A stretch of 64,000 bases of DNA, from positions 25,512,524 through 25,576,523 of the forward strand of contig CM053243.1 in NCBI GenBank assembly GCA_028583405.1, read 5' to 3'. Each line of letters opens with the position of its first letter. The stretch's first letter is position 1. Source of the DNA: Pogonophryne albipinna (taxonomy: Eukaryota; Chordata; Actinopteri; Perciformes; Artedidraconidae). Position numbers and translations under genes: made by a program. This document shows, in pieces, positions 50,363 through 63,425 of this stretch. The notes beneath the pieces were generated by a model that saw only the letters and a program-made list of their open reading frames with translations, did not search any database and was not told the origin of the DNA.

Positions 50363-51879
50363 TAATTACGTTTTAAAGTTGTCGGCCTCTAGTGCTCCCG
50401 TTGAATGAAAACGTTACAGAGGGTCGTTTATTCACAAATAACCCTCTCTGTAAAATCCTAAATTGTAGGATAGTTTGGCCATTAAAACGCTTTTTGATTA
50501 GATTTCTAGCGAGAAGTATATATTGTACTTTTAGAATCCACGTCCAGTCGATATGTAGGATCTATAGTTTGATAGATATTACGAAGATGATTTGAGGTTT
50601 CGTCAGGAGAACGTGTATATGCGACAAGCTTCCATGTAAAGTTACGGGTTGAAAACAGTATTTCCGGTCTCGACATTTTCATAATAAAACCAATGATCAA
50701 ATGATCAAACAGTGATATCTGCAGTACTCATCCACTAAAAAACATCAGTTTATCCTTGTTAATTATACAACATTAATTGCTTTAAATTGTGTACAATGCT
50801 TTTGTGTTTTTCCCATCGGTTTTTCTCTTTCGATTCTGAGAGACACATTTCTTTTTTCAGAGGTTTTGATAGGCTAAAATCACGCCGCAATGCACGTCGG
50901 GATATGGTGTGATATGAAATCGGAAAACATTTAAAAAAAATAAAATAATACTTTATTCCGAGTGTTCTTGCTTTTCTCTTTGGAAGTCATCACATAACGG
51001 CATTGTAATACACGGTTCGGCTGCATTAAATATTACAGATCTGACCTAGATATTTATTTATAGAGCCCTGATGAGGAGACCTTTTGACAAACTGGAAGAG
51101 ATGCTGCCAAAACTGAATACGTGACGTGGACCATAAATATATCAACAATTAAACAACATCTTCCATTTCTTTTCACACAATACGTCTCCTTGCAGTATCA
51201 ACACTAATTCGGCTGACTTTTATATTTGATCCAATTAGTAGATAGTCTGTATTTACACCATAACGGTGCACAGCTGATAGAAAGGGACTTTTTTGTAGTT
51301 TTTAAAGATATTACTGATGTTCTGAACTACCTTTCCAACTCCTTATACAGTTGACTGTTACAGGTCTATACAGGTTCATGGTACAATGCATAAGCTTCAC
51401 ATCGAGAGACTGAAACTGTATTTTCCTTTACCGTTCTGTTTTAATTTCACAATAAAGTGAATAGTCATAATTTATGTTTGATATTATTATGTTTTATTAA
51501 CTAGACCACTGTTTTTTTAAACCGCACCTCCTAGTGGTTAAAGCACGTTATTGAATTTAGTTGTTGTATAAGTTATATTTGATGAAAACATTTAAATATT
51601 AAGAGTAGCCTACATACAAAATAGGGGTCAATGATAGAAATATAGAATAGAAAATATCAAGAAGATACTGTAGTTATCTCTACAATAAAACAGTTTAGTG
51701 CAGGACGTCCAAAGATATTAACAGGAGGAGGTGCAAAACAGACAAACTGATAAGGTTGAATTTGACTCAGGTGTAACTAAAGTCTGATTTAAGGGTTGTT
51801 TATATTTCACATCATTAATCAGAATCTGCAAAGTAACAAAAATAAATATAGTGGAGTAAAAATACCAGGTTAACCTCTG
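50363..51879. other. Intronic or unrecognised element sequence
   Basis: It contains a slightly GC-richer patch (50880-51020), but no inverted ends, coding domain or RNA was recognised. Confidence 0.4.
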
Positions 51880-51965
51880 AATTGTAGTGGAGTAGAACAA
51901 AGTAGTACATGCTGCTGTAACAAAAACATTTCCCAACTTGGGATCAATAAAGTATCTTATCTTAA
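51880..51965 (+). repeat. Possible retroelement 3' tail
   Basis: TTTCCCAACTTGGGATCAATAAAGTATCTTATCTT resembles the 3' end of fish retroelements that terminate in GGGATCAATAAAGT plus a TATCT-type tail. Upstream body not delimited. Confidence 0.45.
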
Positions 51966-52168
51966 GATGATCGATGGCTACTGCCATATTTGCTAAATGT
52001 GCATCTGAACCTTGACAAGTGCATGTTTCAGGCTTATCAATTAACAACAGGAGGGGTCACAGACATAAGACCAGCTGTTAAATAAAGCTCTTCTGACCTT
52101 AGCTGTCATGTGGGTATATTAATGCTGCCCATTATGGACACAAGCAATTTTCACCCATGTATTAATTA

Positions 52169-52476
52169 TAGGGCTGTCAGTCGATTAAAATATTTAATCG
52201 CGATTAATCTCATGATTGTCCATAGTTAATCGCGATTAATCGCAAATTAATCGCACATTTTTTATCTGTTCTAAATGTACCTTAGAGGAATATTTTTCAA
52301 GTTTTTAATACTCTTATCAACATATGAGTGGACAAATATGCTTTATGCTAATGTTTATTATCATTTGAACAATGACAAATAATCTCATGAATATTAAACA
52401 CAACAACCTCTGAACATTACAAATATTCGCCTCAATTCAACCTGGAACCTCTCTCATTCAATAATACAATACAAAT

Positions 52477-52556
<80 letters not shown>

Positions 52557-53112
52557 TGTGAGTGTGAGTGAGAGTGAGCTATGTGCAACTCAAGGCATAT
52601 GCTCGAACGGGAGCTGCCTGGACGCTGCAATCATGTTGCGCACTATCCGTGCTGAGTGTGCTGACTTTTCGTACAATGTCCCACTGTCTGGCTACCTGCA
52701 TAAAGTCAAGTGCTCGGCGCAGTTGTGGCGAAATGTCGCTCCTCTGTTTTCATTTAAACAGCTCCTTATATCCGTTAGCGCAGCTAGCTAGCACCAGATG
52801 CTAACAACAACAACAATACACGTAAGGTCTCTCTCTCGCTCGCTCGTGCCACACATACACACACCCTCCCGGTCCTCCCAATAGCCAGTCGGTGCCTGCC
52901 GGTGAGCGTGGAAGTGTGGTCTGCCACAAGCGGGCGGCAGGAGCGGGGCTGTCAGCATCAGCTTGTAGATGGTATTTTAAACTCGATGCGCTCTGAAACT
53001 ACGGGGCGGCCGAGGAAAAAAAATACACATGCGTTAATCGCGTTAAAGTAATTAGTGGCGTTAATTTTTTTTTGCGTTAACGTGTTATTAACGCGTTAAC
53101 TTGACAGCCCTA
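52169..53112. mobile_element. Non-autonomous hAT-like element, 944 bp
   Basis: The ends are TAGGGCTGTCA and TGACAGCCCTA (11-bp perfect inverted repeats), with 8-bp flanks ATTAATTA at 52161-52168 and 53113-53120. Subterminal arrays of TTAATCGCGATTAATC lie at the left and GCGTTAA motifs at the right. It holds a TG microsatellite but no transposase. The 8-bp TSD favours hAT, though the AT-rich target weakens it. Confidence 0.88.
52477..52570. repeat. (TG)n microsatellite with GTGAGT decay at its right end
   Basis: About 38 pure TG units, then GAGTGTGAGTGTGAG. Confidence 0.95.
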
Positions 53113-53239
53113 ATTAATTATATGTTTTAAATTTGATAACACCAATGTGTTTCGTATCCCCTAAACCTCCAGGGATGTATACAGTTTAAGACTGGCAACT
53201 TCTAATTGTGGGAAATACGAAAACGGCTTTTAAAACTAC

Positions 53240-53695
53240 AATTCCCAGTAATCGAGTGGCCCATGGTGGTGGTGGGGTTATGGTATGGGCAGGCGTATGT
53301 TATGGACGACGAACACAGGCCACTCGATTCACAACATTACCCTAACCCTAACCCTACCTCTCACACCAGATACTGACTGGTTTTCGGACCCCCCCAGACC
53401 CCCCCAATAAAGCAAAACTGCACGTTTCAGAGTGGCCTTTTATTGTGGCCAGCCTAAGGCACACCTGTGCAATAATCATGCTGTCTAATCAGCATCTTGA
53501 TATGCCACACCTGTGAGGTGGGATGGATTATCTCGGCAAAGGAGAAGTGCTCATCACAGATTTTTTCAGATTTGTGAACAATATTTGAGAGAAATGGTTA
53601 TTTTGTGTATATAGAAAATGTTTTAGATCTTTGAGTTCATCTCATGAAAAATGGGAGCAAAAACAAAAGTGTTGCATTTATATTTTTGTTCAGTG
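53240..53695. mobile_element. Tc1/mariner-type transposon relic
   Basis: The right end (reverse complement CACTGAACAAAAATATAAAT) is the terminus of a family frequent in fish. Inside the left part, GGVMVWAGVCYGRRTQ (53272-53319, plus strand) is a piece of DDE transposase around the conserved VMVWAG motif. Most of the transposase is deleted. A CCCTAACCCTAACCCTA stretch at about 53340-53356 sits at the deletion point. Confidence 0.75.
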
Positions 53696-55479
53696 CATAC
53701 ATCATTTAAATAGTGGCCACATTTCTTGCCAAACACAGATGGTTATACTAACTGACTGTACTGTAGCTGTTACTAACTTCACCCACACTAATGTTCAACA
53801 CAGCTAATTATTTTATGCCTGGCAGTTGTCCCTGCGGCCACCTTGGCAACACTTCACCTTCATTTCCCCTCGGTTACTCGACACAACCGGCTCTGAAAGT
53901 GGAGGATTTCACCCCTCTATTTTTGAGCCTCAGGCTGATGGGCCCTATTCACAACAAATAAGAGGATCAAACTGCACTGGGTGTGGGTGCAGTGCAGTCT
54001 CTGAGTACATGAGAAGGGAAAGGAGGACAGTGTCTATAAGCCTGTTTTCTCCCAAGTTGGGTACAATTTCTTAAGGCAGTTTAATTTGGTTTGACAATTT
54101 AGAGTGTTGTTAAAAATAGCAACCGATTATTTCACGAATTTTTTTATCTGATATATCCTGATGTGCTTGATTGTTTCTGTGATGGACGTGTGTGATTATG
54201 TGAGTGGGCTTTCTGTATTGTGTTAATGGCGGTTGCTGCAGTTATGTAGCAATTTAGAGGGACTGAAGCTTATCAGCCAATACGCATCTCGTAATATTGT
54301 CAGCTTCAACCCGACCTTAATTCCCCTCACGCTGTTTATATTTTAACATGGAGTGCCATGACATTACTTCAACAAAAGCTCTGTGATACAAAACTGTTAG
54401 ATTTTTTTAATTGCTTTGACAGTTATATCTGATAACAGTATGAATTGTCATATCCTTTATAATCTTATCTTAATCTTTGAAGTGTAATTCAATTAGCCAT
54501 CCCTGATTTATCTCCTCACATTTGTAACTTCATCGTGGTTGAAAACAGCTTTTTTGTTTTGCAGGTATCAGGTAAAACGTGGGAATGACTGAGATCATTT
54601 TATCCCCCCAATTTCACACAATTACTGGAGCAGAATTAGCTAAAGGGTTCCTTTGTTGTTCTGTCAAGAAAGGAACAAAACAAATAATCTGTTCAATTCT
54701 CCTGTGTACAAACACGGTGTGCTCTAGGGAACTAGCGGTGACCCACCAATTTGACTGATTGTATTAGTCGGAAAAATGAGGGACGGTGGAAGAGATGACA
54801 CTGCTTCAGCTTTCATTAACTCAAAATCACTTTCCGCATAGAGTGAAACAGTGCACAAAGGTAATTAATTTCCTCAAGGACAATTATTTTAGTGCCTCGA
54901 GATAATGACAAGAACTCGTCAAAGTTCAATCTTGGTAGATACTGTAGGTGGTTTTGAAGGAAAATGATCCCCAAAGGCACAATTTAGAGACGGTATTGCG
55001 TCATCTCTGGTGACAAAGTGAATTCACCGTGCAGCTTAGATGTATCCGTAAGAGACTCACTCTATTAGCAGTGTAGAATATTACACTGCGGAAAGAGCAA
55101 TAACACTACAGGATAATGTGTATTGACCGTCCTCATAAGGAATGCAGTGCACAGGGAAAGTAGGCCTACTTTTAACAAAATAAACGTCTTCATACAGTTT
55201 TTCAAAATACATGTTGTGGGTGTACAGAACAATACAATGATAATTTAAAAAAAACAGTCTTTTAATACTTTATAATTGCTTGATTGAAAATCTAAATGTT
55301 ATACATCCTATTAGATATTACACACGCTTTTCAGTACTGCCTGAATGGAAAGCATGTATCAAATACGTGTTGAACATTAACAAAAATATCTCATTGGTTT
55401 TAAGTAGATTTAGTCTTTAAGCCTGAAAGTTGAGACTCAAACACGCAACAGATGGGAGCATGTGCAGTAACGCTTAAGT
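53696..55479. other. Intronic sequence, nothing recognised
   Basis: No supported feature. Confidence 0.5.
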
Positions 55480-55487
55480 GTGTGTAC

Positions 55488-56754
55488 CAGAGGTGGGACC
55501 AAGTCATTGTTTTGCAAGTCTGAGTCAAGTCTCAAGTCTTTGCGCTCAAGTCCAAGTCAAGTCTCAAGTCAGGATGGGCAAGTTCAAGTCAAGTCCAAGT
55601 CCTAAACTTTGACAAAATGAGTCTTAAACAAGTCATTATGTGCTTTTCACCAAATGTAATGACATCGATCAACAGAATAATACTTAAAAATCAAACTGCT
55701 CTTTATTAGTCACATTAATACTGTAATAATCAATTATCCCTCTGTTGGTAAAGTAACGTGTTTTTTTCTATTTGAAGAGGGATCAGTAAGGTAAGGCTAC
55801 CGTGACGGTTTGATTCAGAAGGAGTTTAATGTATAAGATCCCTGATGTTGAGGTAACCAGTTTATTTCCACTGTGTACAACATGTTATAAGGGACCCACA
55901 ATCTATCTTTATGCAAGGGATAATGTTCAGCGAGGCGGTCTGGGGAAAAGAACACCTGAATCTAGATCCCTCTGCAGGTGGTACTTTAACTATATTTTGA
56001 TGCTAATACTTTTGTACTTTTACTTGTAACATTTTGGATGCAGGACTTTTTATTGTAACCGAGTATTCCTTCACTCAGGTACTTTTACTCAAGTAGCCTA
56101 CAATATCTGAACTTCTCCCACCTCTGGCAATACATCCTGAGTGGTTACCAAAAACCTGCTCTGAAGGTTATTTTCATTTTACAAATCCTGCAATCAGCTT
56201 TGATTTCTCCAATATTATTGAAATGCAGCCAGATGCTGCTTCTTTTTTCGGTTTTCGCTAATTTCTTGACTTTTTCCGACGCGCTTGCATTTAAATCCGG
56301 CTCCCCGTCTCCCCGTCGCTCTATAGCTGGCCTGTACCACTACACCTGCTGTCTTTGGAGCGTCTGCCCCCCACCCTTCTTTCACATAATGGTATGATCC
56401 TAGTGTGTCCTCGTATTTGATTGGCCGCATGGTGGCCCAGCTAAATAAAGACCCGCCCCTGCCTGCAAGGATTCTCCGCAAGAGTAGGAGCGGCTGGAGA
56501 TTCTGCTCTCCCCGACGGGAGTCTGCTCTTCTAGCGGCATCTCGCGATCGGCATGTTGGAGACCTCTGAATTAAATTATCAAGTCACCTCAAGTCAGAAG
56601 GCTCAAGTCCAAGTCAAGTCCCGAGTCATTGGTGTTAAAGTCCAAGTCGAGTCGCAAGTGTTTTGTGATTTTGTCAAGTCAAGTCCAAAGTCATCAAATT
56701 GGTGACTCGAGTCTGGCTCGAGTCCAAGTCATGTGACTCGAGTCCACACCTCTG
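55488..56754. mobile_element. Non-autonomous hAT element, 1267 bp
   Basis: It starts CAGAGGTGGGACCAAGTC and ends GAGTCCACACCTCTG, with an exact 8-bp TSD GTGTGTAC at 55480-55487 and 56755-56762. Both ends carry many CAAGTC/AAGTCAAGTC repeats (55500-55600 and 56580-56745), probably multiple transposase-binding sites. The centre has a GC-rich core. No transposase frame. Confidence 0.92.
55978..56128. mobile_element. Fragment of another hAT-like family inside the element
   Basis: GTACTTTTACTTGTAACATT, CAGGTACTTTTACTCAAGTA and CTTCTCCCACCTCTGG match the right end of a common fish family with TIR CAGTGGTGGAA-like ends. The left half is missing. Confidence 0.5.
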
Positions 56755-56984
56755 GTGTGTACTATGCAAGACATTTTTAATATCACTTAATTGAATTACA
56801 TCTTTGTGTTTAAAGTAGAAAATGCTATTACAATATTTTTTTACTGGCCAAGTCTCCAAGGTATTAAAAAAATATATTCAAGGTGCTATTGTGTTTGAAT
56901 TTATTTTTGCTTGTTTTTAATAAATGGGCTGCTCATAATGCAATCACACAGTCACGCAATACAGGGGGATAATGGAGGTTGTTT

Positions 56985-57255
56985 TTGGCTGTTGGGAGTC
57001 AGTGGGTCTTCAGTTCAATGCTGGTAGCTGGAAGGGTACCATGTTGCCTCTGGGGCACTGCAGAGGTGCCCTTGAGCAAGGCAGCCAACCTCCAAGTCTT
57101 CTCCTTTGGCGTACCCTGCGCTATGACCCCTGCTGAAAAATGTATCTGTGTAGTGGTATCTAGGAGGGATATATGAATAGATAATGTGCAACTGCCTCTT
57201 GGGAATTTACCTTGTAAGAAGTGCCTTGTGGTGATTGACGAATAAAGAATACATT
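56985..57255. repeat. Degraded SINE-like sequence
   Basis: The part with GTGCCCTTGAGCAAGGCAGC resembles the body of fish tRNA-derived SINEs, and GACGAATAAAGAATACATTA a tail. The tRNA-related head is too degraded to confirm. Confidence 0.4.
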
Positions 57256-58690
57256 ATCAGTGTGTTAGGGTCTAGCATAAATCCTCATCTATCAGATCAC
57301 CTATGCTGTGCCGTCAGTTCTGCAACACAGTGTAGAGTTAAGACTTCCTTTTCCCAAGAGAAAACAGATGTCCTTGTCCCGGAGTTGCAAGGCACAAATA
57401 ATATGGCATCTCAAATGATTTGCCAAGGGCAGGCAATGTCCTATTTTAACTTCAATTCGCCTTCCGAATAAATAGACATTTCAGTTGCCGTATTGTACAT
57501 GCCTAAAGTTGTAGAGGCTTTCCTCATTAGAAAAACAGCATTGGTTGATTTCAAATGCTTTTATTATTTAGTAATAATAGTAGTAAGGAAGTTAGGGTGG
57601 ATGTTTAACTCTAGCTTTCTTTCCCATTTATGAACCAAGCAGTCTGTAATCACTTAATTAGAAACCTGTGTGAACAAGTGTTGTTAAGTTGGCATTGCTC
57701 ACCTCCAAAGCTAAATCAAATTGCTGAATTTGAAGATTTTCACACCGTGTCGCTGACCTTTTCTTGGGAGTGAGAAGAGTGGGGAGTCACATTTATTGTG
57801 TCTAGGTTCCTTTGACCGGGGAAATTACAACTGTAACTATTATTTGATCACCTTAATGTAAGAGAAGACAGTAACCTATGACAACATAACATTACCAGCT
57901 GACCATCATGCCTGAGGGGGACGGACTGTGAATCTCCTGTGGTTCACAGTGAAAGGCCCATCACTCTCTTGCTTCCAGCCCTGTCACAGAGGCTGCTGTT
58001 GGGTGGCAGGAGTGATGAATGTGGGGACGGGCTGCTGAGAGCTGAGACTTGTTGGTTTTGACACAGAGCAAGAAAGGATTCAAACAAGCAGACGATGTAG
58101 GCTGGCCTGGTCACAGCCAACCAAAACATTTACATTCTTAGCTGTGTGCCGTCTTCTGTGTGCAAGCAATGCCCGCTTCCTGACACATTTTTCTTACTGC
58201 TCTGCTGGTTAACTGGTTTCCTCTTTTTGATATGCTGTCAATTTTAGCCTATTTGAAAGTGGTAATTATTGGAAGAGAAGAGGGAGCTCAATGAGACACC
58301 AGTCACAAAGGCCACTTCCTGCTTCCTCCTCTCCCTCGTATTTAATTACGCCAAAGCTGTGCCTTTTGACTCCAACCTTCTCATATAATGTACCACCATC
58401 CTTTATTTAAAAGGCAGCTCCCTCCTGGTTCACGCCATCATTCAGCAAGTCCTAAACTATCTTCGCCTGTCTTATTAACACCGGAGGCCATCACAAATCA
58501 TAGTTCTCTTTAAAAGATTTAGATGTTCTTTTATCATGCTCCTGCTGCTTCTTATGCTCGCTCCAACATCAGACCATAGGGTTTGGAGGACTGGCTCTGA
58601 ATTGGAACCAGTTCCTAATATCTAAGGAGAAGTAAGGCTGCAGGACGATAACGGTCGTTTCTGCTACAGTTCTCTATCAGATAGACGGTT
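57256..58690. other. Intronic sequence, nothing recognised
   Basis: No supported feature. Confidence 0.5.
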
Positions 58691-58691
58691 C

Positions 58692-59419
58692 AGCCACACG
58701 AGGCCGACATGGAAACGCAGAAAACGATAACGATAACGGGTCCCTAGGTGGGTAGATCTGCGAACGAAACGCTCTGGGGGGGGGGGGAAACGGCTCCGTG
58801 TTTACGCCTATACGATCATTTCTTGATAACGATGACACAATAGCCCCAGTGTTGCGAGCCAGGTCTCGGTATGCATGATAACCTGCAGCTCCGCCCGCTG
58901 TGATGGAGCGATCATTACTGGATCAGCCAGTTGCATGGGACCACGGATACTGATGGGCTGTCAGGAGAGGGGGAGGAAAAAAGAGGCTCCGTCCTCTCCG
59001 TGTATTATTCTTATATTATTATATAGGGTCGTTATTCATTTGTTTTAAAGCTCAATAAATAACAAAGAAGACCTTTGACCGGCACTTTTCTAATTTTGTC
59101 CGGAAGATTTAAACTTTAACGGACATTTTGACCGGCGAAACCCCACCTCTGCTGCTAAATCCAGCGCGGAGAATAAACAGAAGGGCAACCATGGCAACCA
59201 TGGCAGCCATGCATGCGAGGGGAGTCTTCTTCGCTGCTTTTGGTGTATTTTGTGGCTGAAGTACAGCGCCACTTACAGGCCCGGCATATGTACTACAGCG
59301 TCATCCAGCGCTTTCGAGCGGTCTCGTGAACGGACACGTTTCTGGTGCCTGTTGCGTGTGGACGGAAGACTTTTTTGATAACGATTTCGGTCCGTTTGCA
59401 TTATCGTCCTTGTGTGGCT
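58692..59419. mobile_element. Probable TIR element (MITE), about 728 bp
   Basis: The left end AGCCACACGAGGCCGACATG and the right end (reverse complement AGCCACACAAGGACGATAAT) are imperfect inverted repeats, with ACGATAACGATAACGG-type motifs subterminally on both sides. A G run of 12 lies at 58777-58788. No clear TSD; superfamily unknown. Confidence 0.6.
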
Positions 59420-62042
59420 CCAGACACAGGTTTTCTTCTGTTAATTTACTATTGAAAGTGAATTTTGACCAATGGGGAAGGAAGTATTTAGATTATTATC
59501 ACACTATTATTAGAGCAGTTAGATGTTAGCTGATTGTGTTTAGGTTATAGCCTGCATACACGTTGTTGGGTTCAGTTTACTCTATAACAATGCATTGTAT
59601 TTAATATTCTCAATATAGATTTTTAAATCTTAAAATAAAAAGTAACCAATTAATTCTAGTTTGGAAAGAAAATATATATTGTTTGGCGAATTGTAGTTAA
59701 GGGTTGTACTTTTACAAGTACATTACTACTAAGTTTCCATATAAATCTGGTTACGCACCTGTCAACACACATTATATCTTATGTTGTTGTGAAAGAAAGT
59801 ATTCTGTTTGCAGAGTAATCGGAAAATCATAATTGTTCAAATACAAACTGTTAAAGCACCACCTTTTACCTACAACCAGTTTCTCGATTCTCCATCCACA
59901 TTTACAGCATTGATGACAAAGTAGGGTGATTCGTCTGCTGGCTTATCATGTCATTTATCCCTGTAATTGGTCATTAACTCCAAGAGAGTGTTAAAGAAAA
60001 TCAAGACTAATGTTAAACCACAGTGATGTATATGTAGCTATCTCTAATTTAGCTAACTACCGTATGTACTATACACTTAATCAGAAGCAGGAACATAATG
60101 TAATTGAAGATAAATCCTGTACTGGTGTTGACAGTGTCACTGGAATTACAAATCATTGCTTGGCTTCAGGAGCCTGTTTAACATACAGCATTTGTTATTT
60201 CTATCATAGCTTCTCTACATCTCTAGCAACAACTTATGAATTCAAAGTAAAAACTCTCTTATTAAAGTATTTCAGTGATTTGTCCTGTCACTGAAACATA
60301 CCATTGTTCTTCCTCTACGGGGGGGTTTAGCAGTGTTAATTTAATTTAGGGTACAGACAACAGACTTTAATGACAGCAGTTATTGATGTGAGAAACAACA
60401 GCACATGCCTGGCTTCACAATAACCAAGAGTGTGAATCTTCCCGTTAACTGTGCTTGTGAGTACATAAACCTAAACTTATACTTCTATTTCAATTGTACT
60501 TTCTTAGCTTTTTCACCTTAGTTGGGTATGTGATTAGATTCCGTCATTACGCTTTATTCGAAGCAAATAATCTTTCAAATAACTTACAAATCTGCAAAGC
60601 AAACTGGCACCGATATCCACTCATCCTTTATTTACAGAGCCAGATGGTAAGTATGGACACTATCTGTATCTTCCAATACAACAGATGCTGAATTATGAAA
60701 TGTCTCTGTTTTGGGTGGCTGGCTGTGAGCTATTCTGTCTAAAAGCCCATTATCCACGGCAAGTAAGTGACCCCCCTCTGATGTTATCGCAGAGCATCAA
60801 GTACAGCCAGAGTTATTTCTTTGAGAATAGAGAATTGTCAGCTCTCTGCATGAAAGTCTTCCACACTCAACCTTTCTCCCAGAGATTTCAGCAGAGATTC
60901 ACTTAGCTGTCAGAAAACAATTGCTCTTTGTCAAAGGCATTGGCTGGTGCAAGTTTAATTTTAAAGATGTTTTAAATGAGCTGCCACTGTGTGATTGATG
61001 GGCTGTGTGAGACTTGCCTCCGTTCCTCCATCCTACAATAGAGGTCTTTAATTACGGGCCCTTTGTATTGATGCTGTCAGCTCCAGTGTGATATGCATCA
61101 TGTATGCGGGGGAGAATGGATTTTACCACCTGGTTGCCCGCTCCGTACAGTATCATTGAACACAATGTCATCAGTTGAAAATGCATTGTCATCAAAGAAG
61201 AGTGATTTTGCCTGTTTATCAAGGCCTTTGGTATTCATGTATTCACTCATCTGTTTGCTCCCACTTAGAGTTTAAAGTGAATTTGATTTTGATTGATGAA
61301 CAATCATGCATGAACTGACCTACCATTTAATCAATATCTCTTTGTATATGCATTTTCCACACAAGCAATTAATGTAAAACTTGCTGAGCAACACAATGAA
61401 CTAAAATGTAAGCACTTGGAATCGGAAAGCATACAGTACTTAGAAAACCTTCAGCTGTCAAAGTTCAGATCCTTTTTTTTTTTGTAGATATTTGTTTAGC
61501 CAGAGAGTGCCTTTATTGAAAATATAATGTTGAGAGTGGGAGAAAGAGGGGATGACATTGCCTGAAAAGTCCACCGATACCACTATGGGCTGCCAGCTCT
61601 TACCACCGAGGTATCCAGTGACCCTAAAGTTCAGTTTATTTGTTATGACTTGTTTATGAAGTTAATACAAAAAAAGCAGCATATGTGTTTGTCCAGTAGA
61701 TATAAGGCATACATGATATTTTGTTATCCTCTTATATTGGTTCTTGCACACAGCAAAAACAGAAAAATAAGAAAACCCTTTGTGGGGTTCAGGAAACGTG
61801 TACTGACAGTCCCATCTGAGTATGTTGATTAATTGCTTTTTCCCAAGCATCTACACTCATTGAATTGTAAAGTTCACCACAATAGCCTAATACAACCAGA
61901 TGTATTGAGGAGAGGCAACAAATACATTCATACATTTAAATGCATGCTACCACCTCAAGCTCATATCCAGGGAACTGAAAATAACATGTCTCCAAAAATA
62001 AAAAAAGTCTCAAAGGAACAAACCCATGATCAGTGTTGGAGA
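59420..62042. other. Intronic sequence, nothing recognised
   Basis: AT-rich with random short frames. No supported feature. Confidence 0.5.
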
Positions 62043-62050
62043 GATTGTGG

Positions 62051-63417
62051 CAGCGACGTGCGGTCAGGGGAGGCAGGTGAGGCAGAGCCTCACTTGTCAT
62101 TCTCCAATGTAACGGAAAAAAAGAATAATAATACAAATAATAATAATAATTAAATGTGTCCACTGATCTGTGTTGTAAATGTGATTTATGTATGATTCCA
62201 ATCGCTTTTTATAGTAAAAATCGGCTAATTTGCCGAGCTCCGCTACAACTACGGGGAGCGATGAGATTGAGAAGTGAGGCAGGGACGAGCTCTGCCTCAC
62301 AGAAGCCCACAGTAACTTGCTGGAGCACGGGCACTAATTTAGCGCGGGCACTTATTTTGTGAGCGCGATCAAGCCAGTTACTGTGGGGTAAGGTGAGGCA
62401 CAGATGAGCTCTGCCTCACCTCAGAATGCGTCACCCCACAGAAACTGTCTGGAAAGCGGGCCCTAAGGGCATGCCTGCACCATCTCACTGTAGGTCACCA
62501 ATGTAATGTTTGTAGATCCCTTTATTACATTTATCCTCGCCATCCATAGTCTCTAAATAACTTATTTCACGTATATATGATATTTAAGCTCGCTGGTCTC
62601 ATACAACGGCAATGAAAAAAGCACCAGGGGAGGCAGCCACAACCTCTGCCGCACTGAAGGGGGCGCACGTGAGCCCACAGGTTCTTGTTGCTACTGTTAT
62701 TCTACGCAGAGACGGTAGAGGAAACAACAAACTAGACTTTTGAAACTAGAGGAAGATAAGGAGGACTTTTACAAAAAAGTAATAGAGATTGTTGTCCAGA
62801 AGGATAGCATGGACTTCATCTTCAAGTCAAGGTAAGACCACATTTGTAATGAAAATTGGATCTTACTAAGAGAGAACAATCCAATATTTAGATTTTGGAT
62901 AGGCTATCCTTTTGTTGAACGGTCTGTTTAAAATGAATCGAAGCATCAGACTAAAAAAGCTTTTGAAAATAACAGAATATTTCGATTAAAGGTGGGGTAG
63001 GTAAGTTTGAGAAACCGGCACGATATACACTTTTTGTTATATTCCATGGAATGCTCTTAACATCCCGATAGCAATGAATATCTGAAGTGCTTTGACAAAA
63101 AATACATAAAAACATTTAATCTGTGGAAGCCGTAGTACTGTAAAAAGCACGACCACTCATTTTAGCCGGCCCGGCTAAAATAACCTGCCTGTCAGCCTTC
63201 CATCTGTGCACAAACTTATCTCGTGCCCTCATTGGTCATGTGCGCGTTCGTGTGTGTTGGAGGAGGGGCTGTGTATTTTCAAATTCTAGCGCACTCGAGC
63301 TGGTTTCTCCAAAATTACCTACCCCGCCACCTTTAAGGTCAAAATATATAATATTTGTAAATCTGACTCTGAAAGAGTCAGTGCCTCACCAGCCATGAAC
63401 CTCACCGCACATCACTG
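62051..63417. mobile_element. Non-autonomous hAT element, 1367 bp
   Basis: It starts CAGCGACGTGCGGTCAGGGG; the right end (reverse complement CAGTGATGTGCGGTGAGG) is an imperfect inverted repeat. An exact 8-bp TSD GATTGTGG is at 62043-62050 and 63418-63425. The interior has repeated GAGCTCTGCCTCAC blocks (about 62285 and 62408). No transposase. It hosts the MITE below. Confidence 0.93.
62990..63332. mobile_element. TTAA MITE nested in the hAT element, 343 bp
   Basis: It starts AGGTGGGGTAGGTAAGTTTG and ends AATTACCTACCCCGCCACCT, inverted repeats of about 15-20 bp, each flanked by TTAA (62986-62989 and 63333-63336). TTAA targets point to piggyBac or Kolobok mobilisation. Confidence 0.9.
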
Positions 63418-63425
63418 GATTGTGG

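Noticed and set aside
52480..52804. 103- and 78-codon frames after the TG tract
   Set aside because: The first reads into the frame from the microsatellite and both lie inside a hAT element; no domain is visible.
60010..60294. 94-codon frame as a host exon
   Set aside because: No splice sites of note, no domain, and composition like the surrounding AT-rich intron.
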